Assembly: GCA_023402175.1 (NCBI GenBank) | Contig: JAEXCN010000072.1 | Coordinates: forward strand, 1-35,418 | Reading direction: 5' to 3' | Source of the DNA: Pseudomonadota bacterium | GTDB taxonomy: Bacteria; Myxococcota_A; Polyangia; Polyangiales; Polyangiaceae | Length of the DNA: 35,418 nt | Part shown: in pieces, positions 1-8,001 of the stretch | How positions within the stretch are numbered: position 1 is the stretch's first letter | Layout of the letters: every line of letters starts with the position of its first letter | The notes under the pieces: generated by a model | Seen by the model: the letters and a program-made list of their open reading frames with translations, nothing else | Databases searched by the model: none | Told to the model about the DNA's origin: nothing | Made by a program: the position numbers and the translations under genes

Positions 1-37
1 CCGCGGCGCGATCGGGCGCTGACCCCGGCGCCTCGCT

Positions 38-838
38 TCAGAGACCGAGCTCCGCGTCCGTCGCCGAGTGACCATACTTGTCCGCCGGCGGCCACGGCCG
101 TTCGCGCCATGCGGGCTCGAAGACGAACGACGAGCGTGAGCGCTCCGGCGGCAGCGCGCCATTGCCGAAGCCCTTCGCGTAGTCGTAGTAGACCTTCACG
201 ATCTCCTCGCGCGTGACCTGCTGCGCTGCCGGGTGCGCGAGACATGCGTCTCGCCAGCGACGAACGCGGGCGAAGCGGGGATCGTCCGGGAGCTCGAATC
301 CTTCGTAGTACTCGAGGAACCAGAAGCGCATGAACATCGGCGTGAACACGGTCTCCGCCCAGCCGAAGTCGTCGAAGAGGAACGTGCCGTTCGGAGCGTG
401 ATCGACGAGGAACGCATCGAGCGCGGCGTACTCGGCGAGCATCTTCTCGCGAAGGAGATCGCGCCGCGCGAGGTCCTGGTTCATCACGAACGTATAGCCG
501 GCGGAGACGAACGCGCCCTCCCTCGCGACGAGCAGGTTCTCGACGGCCCGGCGCCACGGATCCTGCTGGCGGATCGGCCGAGTCGTGAAGACATCCTCGA
601 AGTAGCCCATGATGACGAGGCTCTCTCGAAGGACCTTGCCTGGCTCGACCTCGAGCACGGGAAGCGCCGTCGTTCCACGCGTCTTAGCCAGGAGCCAGTC
701 GGGGCGAGGCTTCGTGATGTCGACGACGTGGAAGCGGACGGAGCCCGTCTCTTTCTTCAGCGCGAGGAGGACCTCGACGCGCTGCGAGAAGGGACATACC
801 GGGATGTGGAAGATCGTCGGAGCGGTCGAAGGGGCCAT
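38..838 (-). CDS. Glutathione S-transferase family protein
   Basis: A 266-aa protein with a GST layout. The N-terminal thioredoxin-like half (about residues 9-85) carries CPFSQR at residues 15-20, the place of the catalytic Cys/Ser in omega-like and bacterial GSTs. A cis-Pro segment (TALPVLEV) and an ESLVIMGYFEDVF stretch, typical of the glutathione-binding end of this fold, follow. The rest is a helical C-terminal domain with aromatic residues (FMRFWFLEYYEGFELP). Expected to be a soluble cytoplasmic enzyme that conjugates or reduces substrates with glutathione; the substrate cannot be read from sequence. The ATG at 838 sits just before the conserved strand, so the start is likely right, although the ribosome binding site is weak. 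It stands alone, 76 bp downstream of the esterase gene on the same strand. Confidence 0.85.
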   Translation of the reverse strand: MAPSTAPTIFHIPVCPFSQRVEVLLALKKETGSVRFHVVDITKPRPDWLLAKTRGTTALPVLEVEPGKVLRESLVIMGYFEDVFTTRPIRQQDPWRRAVENLLVAREGAFVSAGYTFVMNQDLARRDLLREKMLAEYAALDAFLVDHAPNGTFLFDDFGWAETVFTPMFMRFWFLEYYEGFELPDDPRFARVRRWRDACLAHPAAQQVTREEIVKVYYDYAKGFGNGALPPERSRSSFVFEPAWRERPWPPADKYGHSATDAELGL

Positions 839-914
839 GGCTCACGACCACTCTAGCAAGCAAGCCACACGGGCGTGGGCTGCGTGCGTCGCGCGCTCGT
901 GAACGTCGTTGCGC

Positions 915-2291
915 TCAACGAACGGGGGCGTCGAAGGCGACGGCCCAGTTCGCGAGGTCCACGCCAGCCTGAGACGGCGTCGCGTCGGAGTCCCGGACGT
1001 TGCCGCGCGGGCCGGTCTTCGGACCCGGACACGTCTGCGGCGTCGCGCGGAGGGCGTACCGGAGATGGCGATTCCCCGCAGTCGGCGTGGCCGAGAGCGT
1101 GATCGTGAGCGTGTCGGGGCCGGCGAGATCGACGCTCTGGATCGTGGGCGTGTCGGGACCGTCGTCGACGTAATCGAAGCCGTACGCTCCGGGATCGCTC
1201 ACCTGCTCGGTGTCGATGACGAGTGGAGGCGAGGGGACGTGGAAGCGAACGGTGATCGCGGCGCCGCTGAGGGTGACCGCTGCGGGGCGTAGCGGCTCCC
1301 ACGTGCCCTTCTCGATCACGATCTTCGTGTACGCCTTTGCGAAGTACTCGCCGAGGCGGCGCTCTCCCTCGCTCGTGTAGTGGATGCAGTCGCTCGCGAA
1401 CGGCAGCATGTACGTCGCCCCGACGAGGACGACCTTAGCCGGCGCGCGCTCGTGAGCCTCGAGCTGGAAGATCGGGATGTCGCTCGCGGGCCGATCGTTC
1501 CAGTTGGCCATCTGCGAGATGAGGAGCGGAACGCTCTCCTTCTGTTTCGTCTCGGCATGCACCGCGGCCTCGTAGTCGCGCTGCCATTCGATGAGCCCGT
1601 CGGCGTACGTCTGGATCGAGCCTTTCGTCCCGTCTGTGCCGTCGAGCGGGAAATCCTGATTGTAGTGGTCCGACTCGCCGTGAATCGCGGTGACGGCGCG
1701 GACGACGTACGGTCGGCCAGCGGCGTTCGCGAGGCGATGGGCGTCCTTCATCTGGCGCAGGGCGTCGTCGAACGCTTTGACGTAGCCCTTTCCATCCTGG
1801 AACGAGCAGCCGCCTTTTCGCAGGCACTCGTAGATGTTGCCGCTTCGCCCGTGAACGCTGACGAGGACGTCGTGCTTTTCGCCGTCCTTCGACAGCAGGC
1901 CGATCTCGTTGGCGAGCCCGGACGACATCGTCTCGACCGCGTCCGCCAAGTAGTGGTCACCTTCGACGAGCGGGACGAAGGACTTCGGCTGCTCGTACGT
2001 ACGGCAACCGTCGTCGTCGCAGTCGGTCGCGGTCATGACGCCCGTGTCGAACATCAAGTTCCCGTACGGCTGCTCCTTCGACAGCACCGTGCGCGCTGCG
2101 AAGCCGACCGAGTTCGACTGTCCCGTCGACAGCACGTGATGGATCGTCGGCCCCGTCAGTGGAGGATGCGGACCGGTTCCATTCCCGCCGTCGTCGGCAG
2201 ACGACGAGCCGCATGCGCCGAGGCCGATGGCGGCGGTGCACGTGATCAAAGCGAGAAGCTCTCGCAAGCGCATCGTTCGCAAAGCAGGCAT
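915..2291 (-). CDS. SGNH/sialate O-acetylesterase-like lipoprotein
   Basis: About 458 aa from the ATG at 2291; an ATG at 2273 is also possible. A basic, hydrophobic N-terminus ends in a lipobox LGAC (Cys27), followed by a Ser/Asp/Gly tether, so it should be an exported lipoprotein. Residues 57-60 are GQSN, the nucleophile block of the carbohydrate esterase/sialate O-acetylesterase branch of SGNH hydrolases. HGESD lies mid-protein where the family has a conserved QGESD-like block, and an Asp-x-x-His pair (SDCIHYTSEG) supplies the remaining catalytic residues. The last 120 residues look like a beta-rich domain. Inferred role: removal of acetyl or similar esters from polysaccharide outside the inner membrane. 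The open frame extends upstream to 2366, but the extra residues do not look like a signal peptide. Confidence 0.8.
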   Translation of the reverse strand: MPALRTMRLRELLALITCTAAIGLGACGSSSADDGGNGTGPHPPLTGPTIHHVLSTGQSNSVGFAARTVLSKEQPYGNLMFDTGVMTATDCDDDGCRTYEQPKSFVPLVEGDHYLADAVETMSSGLANEIGLLSKDGEKHDVLVSVHGRSGNIYECLRKGGCSFQDGKGYVKAFDDALRQMKDAHRLANAAGRPYVVRAVTAIHGESDHYNQDFPLDGTDGTKGSIQTYADGLIEWQRDYEAAVHAETKQKESVPLLISQMANWNDRPASDIPIFQLEAHERAPAKVVLVGATYMLPFASDCIHYTSEGERRLGEYFAKAYTKIVIEKGTWEPLRPAAVTLSGAAITVRFHVPSPPLVIDTEQVSDPGAYGFDYVDDGPDTPTIQSVDLAGPDTLTITLSATPTAGNRHLRYALRATPQTCPGPKTGPRGNVRDSDATPSQAGVDLANWAVAFDAPVR

Positions 2292-2420
2292 GCCTCGATG
2301 ATCGCAAAAACGGAGCGCGGATGCGCTCGGGCGATGCACGCGCAGGGCATGACCGACCGCGCGCACGCGGACGATCGTGCCCGTGCTTCTGGAAGAATCA
2401 GGCGAGACCGGACTCGGGGA

Positions 2421-2738
2421 TCAGGCCGGCTTCGCGACGAAGAGCTTGCACGTGCCGTCTGGGTTGATCGGACCCTTGACGACCTTGCATCCGCCGCACG
2501 CATTCGGGGCTGCCGGAGTGAACTGCACGCACAGCGAGCACTTCTTGCTCGCGTCGGGCGCCTGCTCCACGTACGCCGCGATGTTGTTGCGCTGGTTGAC
2601 GTCGTCGCCCGAGAGGCCGCTGACATCGGTGCAGCTCGGCTTCTTCGAGCACGCGACCAGCCCGGCGGGAACGACGGTGGACAACGACAAGACGGCGAGA
2701 TGACGCAGCGCTTCGCGGCGAGGGATTCGAGGGCTCAT
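2421..2738 (-). CDS. High-potential iron-sulfur protein (HiPIP)-like, exported
   Basis: 105 aa from the ATG at 2738. The N-terminus has a twin Arg (IPRREALRHL), a hydrophobic stretch and LVAC at 27-30, which fits Tat export and possibly lipidation. The mature part carries Cys67-x2-Cys70, then Cys81, Cys84 and Cys97. The CxxC followed by C..PGPINPDGTC is the pattern of HiPIPs, which hold a 4Fe-4S cluster and shuttle electrons in the periplasm. The CGGC segment has one more Cys than a minimal HiPIP; Cys84 is the better third ligand by spacing. I chose the start at 2738 because it places the twin-Arg motif near the N-terminus; the upstream extension to 2831 has no signal character. No redox partner gene is adjacent. 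Confidence 0.82.
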   Translation of the reverse strand: MSPRIPRREALRHLAVLSLSTVVPAGLVACSKKPSCTDVSGLSGDDVNQRNNIAAYVEQAPDASKKCSLCVQFTPAAPNACGGCKVVKGPINPDGTCKLFVAKPA

Positions 2739-2918
2739 GGCTCTCGTGTGTGAGGTCGAAGCTGCCATTTGTCCACGCCTCGTTCGACGAATGATCGCTG
2801 GCCCGAGCACGCGCGAGATCAGGCTCGCCACGAGCTTGCGCCATGATCGCAGAAACCGACGCCGAGCGCCGCGTGCGATCAGGCGGCAGACGAGGTGCGA
2901 TCGTCGCTCGCTGCCTCG

Positions 2919-4253
2919 TCAGAGGTGATGGTCGCCGGCGGCTTCGGGCTGGTACGGGATCGAAGCGAGCGTCGAAGACCGGCCGGTCACGTCGAGCGTC
3001 GCGCCGACCGAGGCGCCGAGGAGGTTGACCCCGCGCTCGCTCAGGATCGAGACGCGGTGGTCGCGCACATCCCATGGATACACGAGCGAGAGCTCGTGCT
3101 CGCGTCCCGATGCGTCCCGGAAAAGCACGCGCGAGTTCATCGTGACCGTCGATCGCGGGATCTTCGCTGCGAGCGTGGGCTTCGCGCGCGTGAGCGCGTG
3201 CCTGAGCCGCGCGGCGCCTGCCGGATCGACGTCGTGGTAGAGCGACGCGACGGCATCGAGCCGGCGGATGTCCTGCTCGGTCATCGGGAACGCGTGCGCG
3301 GTCCGACCCGTCGCGTGTGGTGGTGCGGACCGCGCGCGGTCGGTCTGGGCCCAGCGGGGCTTACGGAACCAGGCAGCGAGGTGATCGAGGAGCATCCGTA
3401 CGCTCGCCGGCGCCTGGCGTCCGTGCATGTGAAGGGCAGCGATGGTCAGCTCGATCGACTGGAAGTCCTCCAGCACCGGACGGAGCGCCCCGGCCTCGAG
3501 GTCCTGGTCGACCAGCGGCTCCGGGAACATGGCGATGCCCATGCCGTCGAGGGCCGCCGCCCGGAGGAACGCGATGTCGTCGGCGACGATCCTCGCACGG
3601 GCGCTCATGGTGATGGGCCCTTCGTCGGTCTCGAAACGCCAGTCCTGGAACTGCGCGCCGCCATGCGAAAGGCACTGATGATGGACCAGGTCCTGCGGCC
3701 TGAACGGGATCCCTTTCTTCCGCAGGTAGGTGGGCGCGGCGCACGTCACGACGCGGGCGGTCGCGAGCTTCCTCGAGAAGAGGCTCGAGTCGGTGAACCG
3801 CTGGGTCATGGCGATCGCCACGTCGGCGCCTTCCGCGCCCATGTCGGGAATGCGATCGCCGAGGTGGAGCTCGACCCGCACGTCGGGCCAAGCGCTCATG
3901 AACTCGCTGAGCGGTCTCGCGAGATGCGCTTGCGCGAACGCGGAGGAGGCGAACACGCGCACCACGCCCCGAGGCGCCGCGCTCGCTCCAGCAGCGATCT
4001 CCGCCGCTTCATCGGCCTCCGCCGCGACGCGTGCCGCGCGCTCGTACAGACGCACGCCGTCCGCGGTGAGGGCCAGCTTCCGCGTCGTCCGGTGGAGCAG
4101 GCGAACACCGAGCCGTTCTTCGAGACGCGACACACGCGCGCTCACGGCTGACTTTGATACGCCGAGCGAACGCGCAGCATCGCTGAACGATCCGGACTCG
4201 ACGACACGGGCGAAAAACGCCATTCCGAGGATGTCGTCGGGGCTCGCGCGCAT
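2919..4253 (-). CDS. LysR-type regulator fused to a C-terminal Rnk/GreA-B-like domain
   Basis: 444 aa from the ATG at 4253, which is preceded by a strong GAGGAGA ribosome binding site. Residues about 6-63 form the LysR winged helix-turn-helix (FSDAARSLGVSKSAVSARVS), and residues about 90-295 the periplasmic-binding-like effector domain, ending near AAWFRKPRW as in ordinary ~300-aa LysR proteins. A 25-30 residue Arg/Ala-rich linker leads into residues 324-444, which match Rnk (nucleoside diphosphate kinase regulator, GreA/GreB C-terminal fold): VTMNSRVLFRD, LSLVYPWD, LGASVGATLDV and YQPEAAGD at the end. The two parts share one frame with no stop between them. The Met at 3284 that could start a separate Rnk has no ribosome binding site. 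Rnk-type proteins bind the RNA polymerase secondary channel, so this may be a DNA-binding regulator that also touches polymerase directly; that role is inference. It is divergent from the raiA-like gene. Confidence 0.85.
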   Translation of the reverse strand: MRASPDDILGMAFFARVVESGSFSDAARSLGVSKSAVSARVSRLEERLGVRLLHRTTRKLALTADGVRLYERAARVAAEADEAAEIAAGASAAPRGVVRVFASSAFAQAHLARPLSEFMSAWPDVRVELHLGDRIPDMGAEGADVAIAMTQRFTDSSLFSRKLATARVVTCAAPTYLRKKGIPFRPQDLVHHQCLSHGGAQFQDWRFETDEGPITMSARARIVADDIAFLRAAALDGMGIAMFPEPLVDQDLEAGALRPVLEDFQSIELTIAALHMHGRQAPASVRMLLDHLAAWFRKPRWAQTDRARSAPPHATGRTAHAFPMTEQDIRRLDAVASLYHDVDPAGAARLRHALTRAKPTLAAKIPRSTVTMNSRVLFRDASGREHELSLVYPWDVRDHRVSILSERGVNLLGASVGATLDVTGRSSTLASIPYQPEAAGDHHL

Positions 4254-4313
4254 GTCTCCTCGGTTCGACGTACCAGAAGCGGACGAACTGCGAAACCACG
4301 CCCTCCCAAGATC

Positions 4314-4329
4314 GTTCGCAAACGCGAAC
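4314..4329. promoter_or_regulatory. Inverted repeat, candidate LysR operator
   Basis: GTTCGC-AAAC-GCGAAC is a perfect 6-bp inverted repeat with a 4-bp spacer. It contains a T-N11-A pair (4315 and 4327), the loose signature of LysR-family sites. It lies about 60 bp before the regulator start and 80 bp before the RaiA/HPF-like start, between the two divergent genes. Binding by the LysR-Rnk protein is inferred from position only. Confidence 0.4.
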
Positions 4330-4411
4330 AATCTGACCTCGGAATGGCGCTACAGCGCGAGCGCGGCGCCCTTACGGTCGAAGGGAGCGAAAAACGAACC
4401 GCGAGGATGCA

Positions 4412-4801
4412 ATGTACACGATCGACCTGCGCAGCTCGAACGTCCCGATATCGCTGTCCCTGAGGGAGCATGTCTCGCGGAGGCTCGATTTTGCCATCCG
4501 GCGCTTCGCGCAGCACGTCGACCGCGTGATCGTGCGCCTCGTCGACCTGAACGGCCCGAAGGGTGGTCCCGACAAGCGCTGCCGCATGCTCCTGTACCTC
4601 GACGGTCCCGAGACCGTCGTCGTGGAGGCGACGGACTCCGACGCGTACGCGGCGGTCAGCCAGGCGGCGATGCGCCTGGACGAGAGCGTCGCGCGGGCGC
4701 TCATGCGAAGACGTCGACCGGTCGCACGACGGCGCATCGAGCCTGTCCCCGCACGTGGCGACGACTCCACGGAAGAGCCGAATTTCGACGAGCCGGCGTG
4801 A
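4412..4801 (+). CDS. Ribosome-associated HPF/RaiA-like protein
   Basis: 129 aa. The first ~95 residues follow the beta-alpha-beta-beta-beta-alpha fold of the RaiA/short-HPF (sigma-54 modulation protein) family: LREHVSRRLDFAIRRFAQHVDRVIVRLVDLNGP, then the strands RCRMLLYLDG and TVVVEATDSDAYAAVSQAAMRLDESVARAL. The tail is basic (RRRRPVARRR), then acidic. Family members bind the 30S subunit and silence or protect ribosomes in stress or stationary phase. There is no long-HPF dimerisation domain. A GAGGA ribosome binding site lies 6 bp before the ATG. The CBS protein gene follows 49 bp downstream, so the two may be cotranscribed as a stress pair. The exact subtype is uncertain. Confidence 0.78.
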   Translation: MYTIDLRSSNVPISLSLREHVSRRLDFAIRRFAQHVDRVIVRLVDLNGPKGGPDKRCRMLLYLDGPETVVVEATDSDAYAAVSQAAMRLDESVARALMRRRRPVARRRIEPVPARGDDSTEEPNFDEPA

Positions 4802-4850
4802 GCATGTGGCTGACGGCACGCGTGTTGCGTCCCGACACCGAGGCGAGACG

Positions 4851-5267
4851 ATGCGAACGATCCGCGACATCATGGAGCCCGACGTCTTCTGGATCCCGAG
4901 CGACATGCCGCTCGAGCGCGCAGCCCAGGAGCTTGCGTCCCGCCAGATCAGCGGCGCCCCCGTATGTGCACCGGACGGGAGGATCGTCGGCATGTTGTCG
5001 ACGACCGATCTCACTGAGTTCTACGGCGGCGCGCACGAGCTCCGTCTCGTCCGCGACGTGATGATGCCCGAATTGCTCGCGGTCGGACTGGACGACCCGA
5101 TCGACCGCGCGATCCGGCTGATGGCGTTCGAAGGGGTGCACCGCGTGCTCGTCCTCGACGAGGACAAGCATCTCCACGGCATCGTCACGTCGATGGATGT
5201 GCTGCGGGAGCTTGCAGGCTTCCCCCGGCAGCCACCGCGCGTGTACGCCGTTGCGCCGCCGCGCTGA
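4851..5267 (+). CDS. Two-CBS-domain protein
   Basis: 138 aa made almost wholly of a CBS pair. CBS1 is about residues 7-62 (IMEPDVFWIPSDMPLERAAQEL, ISGAPVCAPDGRIVGMLSTTDL). CBS2 is about residues 68-125 (VMMPELLAVGLDDPIDRAIRLM, GVHRVLVLDEDKHLHGIVTSMD). Such stand-alone Bateman modules bind adenine nucleotides (AMP, ATP, SAM) and act as energy-state sensors; the partner here is unknown. I chose the ATG at 4851 (GAGGCGAG just upstream) rather than the longer frame beginning at 4563, because the extra N-terminal sequence overlaps the preceding gene and resembles no domain. It lies downstream of the RaiA/HPF-like gene. Confidence 0.88.
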   Translation: MRTIRDIMEPDVFWIPSDMPLERAAQELASRQISGAPVCAPDGRIVGMLSTTDLTEFYGGAHELRLVRDVMMPELLAVGLDDPIDRAIRLMAFEGVHRVLVLDEDKHLHGIVTSMDVLRELAGFPRQPPRVYAVAPPR

Positions 5268-5272
5268 CGTCA
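5265..5272. other. Shared palindrome of two convergent stop codons
   Basis: TGACGTCA holds the TGA of the CBS gene (plus strand) and the TGA of the pyruvyl transferase gene (minus strand), 2 bp apart. There is no room for a terminator between the genes, so their 3' ends probably overlap as RNAs. Confidence 0.8.
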
Positions 5273-6424
5273 GTGGTGCGACGGAACGACGGGCTCGACG
5301 CTCTCGGGCGAGGCCTCGTGCAGGAGCTCGACGAGCAGATCGCCGGTGAGCCGCGCTCTCGTCTTCAGCTCCGGGACACGCTCCTGGATCTTCCTCCGGA
5401 TCTCGTCACGGCGGTCCCATGAGCGATCGATCCTCGCGATGAGCTGACCAGGCCCGATGTCCGCGAGCGGCGGCGTCTCCATCTGCAGGTGCTCGAGCAG
5501 GCCGGACACCTTCGATGCGTAGGGCAGCGCCGCGAAGGGAGTACCGCGGAGCGCCGCGAAGATCAGGAAGTGGAGCCTCATCCCGACGACGAGCTCGAAG
5601 CGCCCCATGAGGTGGAGGATCTGTCGCGGCGAGTATTGACGCCGCAGGATCTCGGCGCGCTCCGCGTTCTGCATGTGCGCGACGACGCCGTGGCTGTGCT
5701 GGAGGTCGGCTTTCTCCATCGGGACGAACAACACCTCGGCGTCGTAACGCTCGACCATGAAGTCCGCCGCGTTCGCCAACAGCGTGTGGTACGCGTCGGG
5801 ATCGATGTCCGGGGCAGCAGGTCCGGGCTCGCGGACGGAGAAGCCGACGAGCTTCCTGTCGAGCTCGACGCCTTCGGCCGCGAGGCTCTCGACGGACAGC
5901 TCCTCCGGCTCGAGGAGAAGCGCCGGATCGGCTGCGAGATGGATCTCGCGCGTCACCCCCACGTCTTCGAGCAGTCGATACGCCTGCCGGTCGCGGACCG
6001 TGACGAGGCTCGCCTGATCGAGGGCATTGCGAACGGCGCGGCGCGCGGACTCGCGGGTGAGCGGGCCGGCGCTGATCGCATAGACGACGACGGGGATCCC
6101 GAGCTCGTACGCGATGAACACGTCGCGGAGGTACGTCTCGGCATCCTCGTCGTAGAGGATCCCGCCGCCGCCGAGGATGAGCAGATCGATCTCCTGGAGC
6201 GCCGCGCGCAGCTCGGTCAACGTCATCGATCTCGGGGCGATCGCCCGAGCGACGCGATGCCGGGCCATCGTGTCGGCCGGATTGCGCGACAGTACCGTGA
6301 CCTCGGGGGACAATCGTCTCTCGAGCTCGCAGAGGATGCCTTCGAGGATGGCCTCGTCACCGAGGTTCATGCCGCCGTACGAGCCGGAGACGGCGATCCG
6401 GAGCCGTCGCATGTTCGCGCCCAT
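5270..6424 (-). CDS. Polysaccharide pyruvyl transferase family protein
   Basis: 384 aa from the ATG at 6424, which has a GAGGTG ribosome binding site 5 bp upstream; the open frame runs further but there it shadows the oxidoreductase gene. The N-terminus RIAVSGSYGGMNLGDEAILEGI is the signature of the CsaB/polysaccharide pyruvyl transferase family. LLILGGGGILYDE and VYAISAGPL follow, with GMRLHFLIFAALRGTPFAALPY in the C-terminal half where the family has its conserved R-x-H segment. Members transfer pyruvate from phosphoenolpyruvate to sugars as a 4,6-ketal on exopolysaccharide or cell-wall glycans. It starts 8 bp after the FAD oxidoreductase gene ends, so the two are one transcription unit. 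No glycosyltransferase cluster is adjacent, so the target glycan is unknown. Confidence 0.88.
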   Translation of the reverse strand: MGANMRRLRIAVSGSYGGMNLGDEAILEGILCELERRLSPEVTVLSRNPADTMARHRVARAIAPRSMTLTELRAALQEIDLLILGGGGILYDEDAETYLRDVFIAYELGIPVVVYAISAGPLTRESARRAVRNALDQASLVTVRDRQAYRLLEDVGVTREIHLAADPALLLEPEELSVESLAAEGVELDRKLVGFSVREPGPAAPDIDPDAYHTLLANAADFMVERYDAEVLFVPMEKADLQHSHGVVAHMQNAERAEILRRQYSPRQILHLMGRFELVVGMRLHFLIFAALRGTPFAALPYASKVSGLLEHLQMETPPLADIGPGQLIARIDRSWDRRDEIRRKIQERVPELKTRARLTGDLLVELLHEASPESVEPVVPSHH

Positions 6425-6432
6425 GATCCACC

Positions 6433-8001
6433 TCAGACCGGCGTGATCTTCGGCCAAGAGAGCTCGACGCCTCGACGTCTCAAGAGCGATTGGAGCTCGT
6501 CGAGGAGGCGCGACTTGTGACGCACCGCTCTCGGAACGACGTCGCGCTCGAGACAGAACGCAGCGAGGATCCCTGCAGCTTCGCCGACGTTCCACTCGAC
6601 GGGATGGACTCGAAACGCGCCGTTCGCGATGTGCGTGACGCCGAGGTTCTTCCCTCCGGGCAGGACGTTCTCGACGCGGATCGGGATCATCGCACCAAGG
6701 GGGATCTGGAACGGCCAGCATCCGAGGTCGATGTAGCCCGCGCCGCGGACCGACGGATGGAGGTCGATCCGATAGCAGCCGACCCCCACCGAGTCGCGGA
6801 AGACCTCGGCGCCGTCTTCGCGCAGCGGATACGCGATGTGCTGCTCGCGGACGGTGAGCTCGGCGCGGAGTCGCCTCGAGGATCGAACGTAGGCGGCCGG
6901 CGCCAGCCCGTCGACGGTGCTGCCGACGACGTCGCCGCGAAGGCGCAGGCCTGGATAGCCGGCGCCGCCGTCCGCACGCGGAGCTTCGGTCTGGAGCCAG
7001 TAGAGCAGGCTCAGACTGAGCTGCCGAGCAGCGTCGAGGTTTGCCGCCCGAGTCGCTGCGTCCGCGGTGAGGAGCGGGCCGAACCAGTAGTCGTTGTGTG
7101 GCCAGTTGACGAGCGTGACATCGCTCGGCGCGAAGCCGTCCTCGAAGTTCGTCCGATCGAGGATCCTGCGGAACGCCCACCAAGGCTTTCCGTCTTCCGC
7201 GTCGAAGAGCCTGCGCGTCAGCGGCTCGTGCGTCTCGGGTCGAACGGTCGTCCATGCGAGGAGCCGTCCCGGCCAGTCCCGCGGGCGTAGCTCACGCCAT
7301 CGCTCGTAGTCGCGCGGCCGCGCGATCGTGTGGTCCTCCCCAGGGAGGTGATCCATGGCGAAGACGACCGTGACGGCCTGCTCGTCGCCCGGATGCGGAT
7401 GTTCGGCTGCATGGGGCTCGCCGGTCTCGGAGCGCGGCTCGGGGCCCGATGCGTGCTCGACGTTTGCGAGCGCGAGGAGATCGCCCCACGGCGTCCCGTC
7501 GATGAAGAACGGCGCTTCGATGTGGCGATCCTGGCCGGAGTCGCAGTCGTGCACGACGACGCCCGTGACGCGATCGGCCTCGGTCGATGCCGAGACCGGT
7601 CGATGTCTCCGGAGCACGTGCAGCCGCCCGCTCAGCTCGTGAGCGTTCATCAGCTGGTGCAAGACCCCGACGCCGACACGCGGGTCGAAGCAGAGGCGGC
7701 TCACCCAGCCGTTGCCGGGATTGAGGAACGGGTCGCGCCGCGCGCACGGGGTCAGCGGGACGTGCTCGCAGTAGTAGTTGCGAATCCTCCGCCGCAGATC
7801 GCGGTAGCTCGCCGTTGCGCCGAAGCTCTCGATCCATCGGTGCTCGTCCGGCGGCACGGCCTGGCTCGTCAGCTGTCCGCCGACCCATCGCGTCTCCTCC
7901 GTGAGGACCACGTTTCGGCCCAGCGCCGCCGCGGCGAGCGCCGCCGCGCAGCCGCCGAGGCCGCCGCCGATGATCGCTACATCTGCACGAAGCTCGTTCA
8001 C
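6433..8001 (-). CDS. FAD-dependent oxidoreductase (FAD_oxidored family)
   Basis: 522 aa from a GTG at 8001. The N-terminus DVAIIGGGLGGCAAALAAAALG is a classic Rossmann GxGxxG dinucleotide site, followed by VVLTEET and WVGGQLTSQAVPPDE. This GGQLTSQ block is typical of the FAD_oxidored family, often labelled "FAD-dependent oxidoreductase" or, misleadingly, "xanthan lyase". The C-terminal part (NVLPGGKNLGVTHIANGAFRVHPVEWNVGEAAG) also matches the conserved end of that family. The substrate is unknown. It has no clear signal peptide. It leads a two-gene unit with the pyruvyl transferase, suggesting action on a sugar or polysaccharide precursor; that link is inference. Confidence 0.88.
   Translation of the reverse strand: MNELRADVAIIGGGLGGCAAALAAAALGRNVVLTEETRWVGGQLTSQAVPPDEHRWIESFGATASYRDLRRRIRNYYCEHVPLTPCARRDPFLNPGNGWVSRLCFDPRVGVGVLHQLMNAHELSGRLHVLRRHRPVSASTEADRVTGVVVHDCDSGQDRHIEAPFFIDGTPWGDLLALANVEHASGPEPRSETGEPHAAEHPHPGDEQAVTVVFAMDHLPGEDHTIARPRDYERWRELRPRDWPGRLLAWTTVRPETHEPLTRRLFDAEDGKPWWAFRRILDRTNFEDGFAPSDVTLVNWPHNDYWFGPLLTADAATRAANLDAARQLSLSLLYWLQTEAPRADGGAGYPGLRLRGDVVGSTVDGLAPAAYVRSSRRLRAELTVREQHIAYPLREDGAEVFRDSVGVGCYRIDLHPSVRGAGYIDLGCWPFQIPLGAMIPIRVENVLPGGKNLGVTHIANGAFRVHPVEWNVGEAAGILAAFCLERDVVPRAVRHKSRLLDELQSLLRRRGVELSWPKITPV

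Noticed and set aside
1380..2753. 457-aa open frame on the plus strand
   Set aside because: It lies opposite the esterase and HiPIP genes, is rich in Arg/Asp/Val from antisense high-GC codons and has no domain. The minus-strand genes have clear motifs.
2895..4151. 418-aa open frame on the plus strand
   Set aside because: Antisense shadow of the LysR-Rnk gene with no recognisable motif.
4412..4801. Direct regulator of sigma-54 (old name of the RaiA/HPF family) tied to the sigma-54 block
   Set aside because: "Sigma-54 modulation protein" is a historical name; the family acts on ribosomes and this gene is about 27 kb from the sigma-54 activator.
6425..7255. N-terminal extension of the pyruvyl transferase open frame (to 661 aa)
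   Set aside because: This part overlaps the FAD oxidoreductase gene in another frame and is Arg-rich nonsense. The ATG at 6424 has a strong ribosome binding site and begins the family motif.
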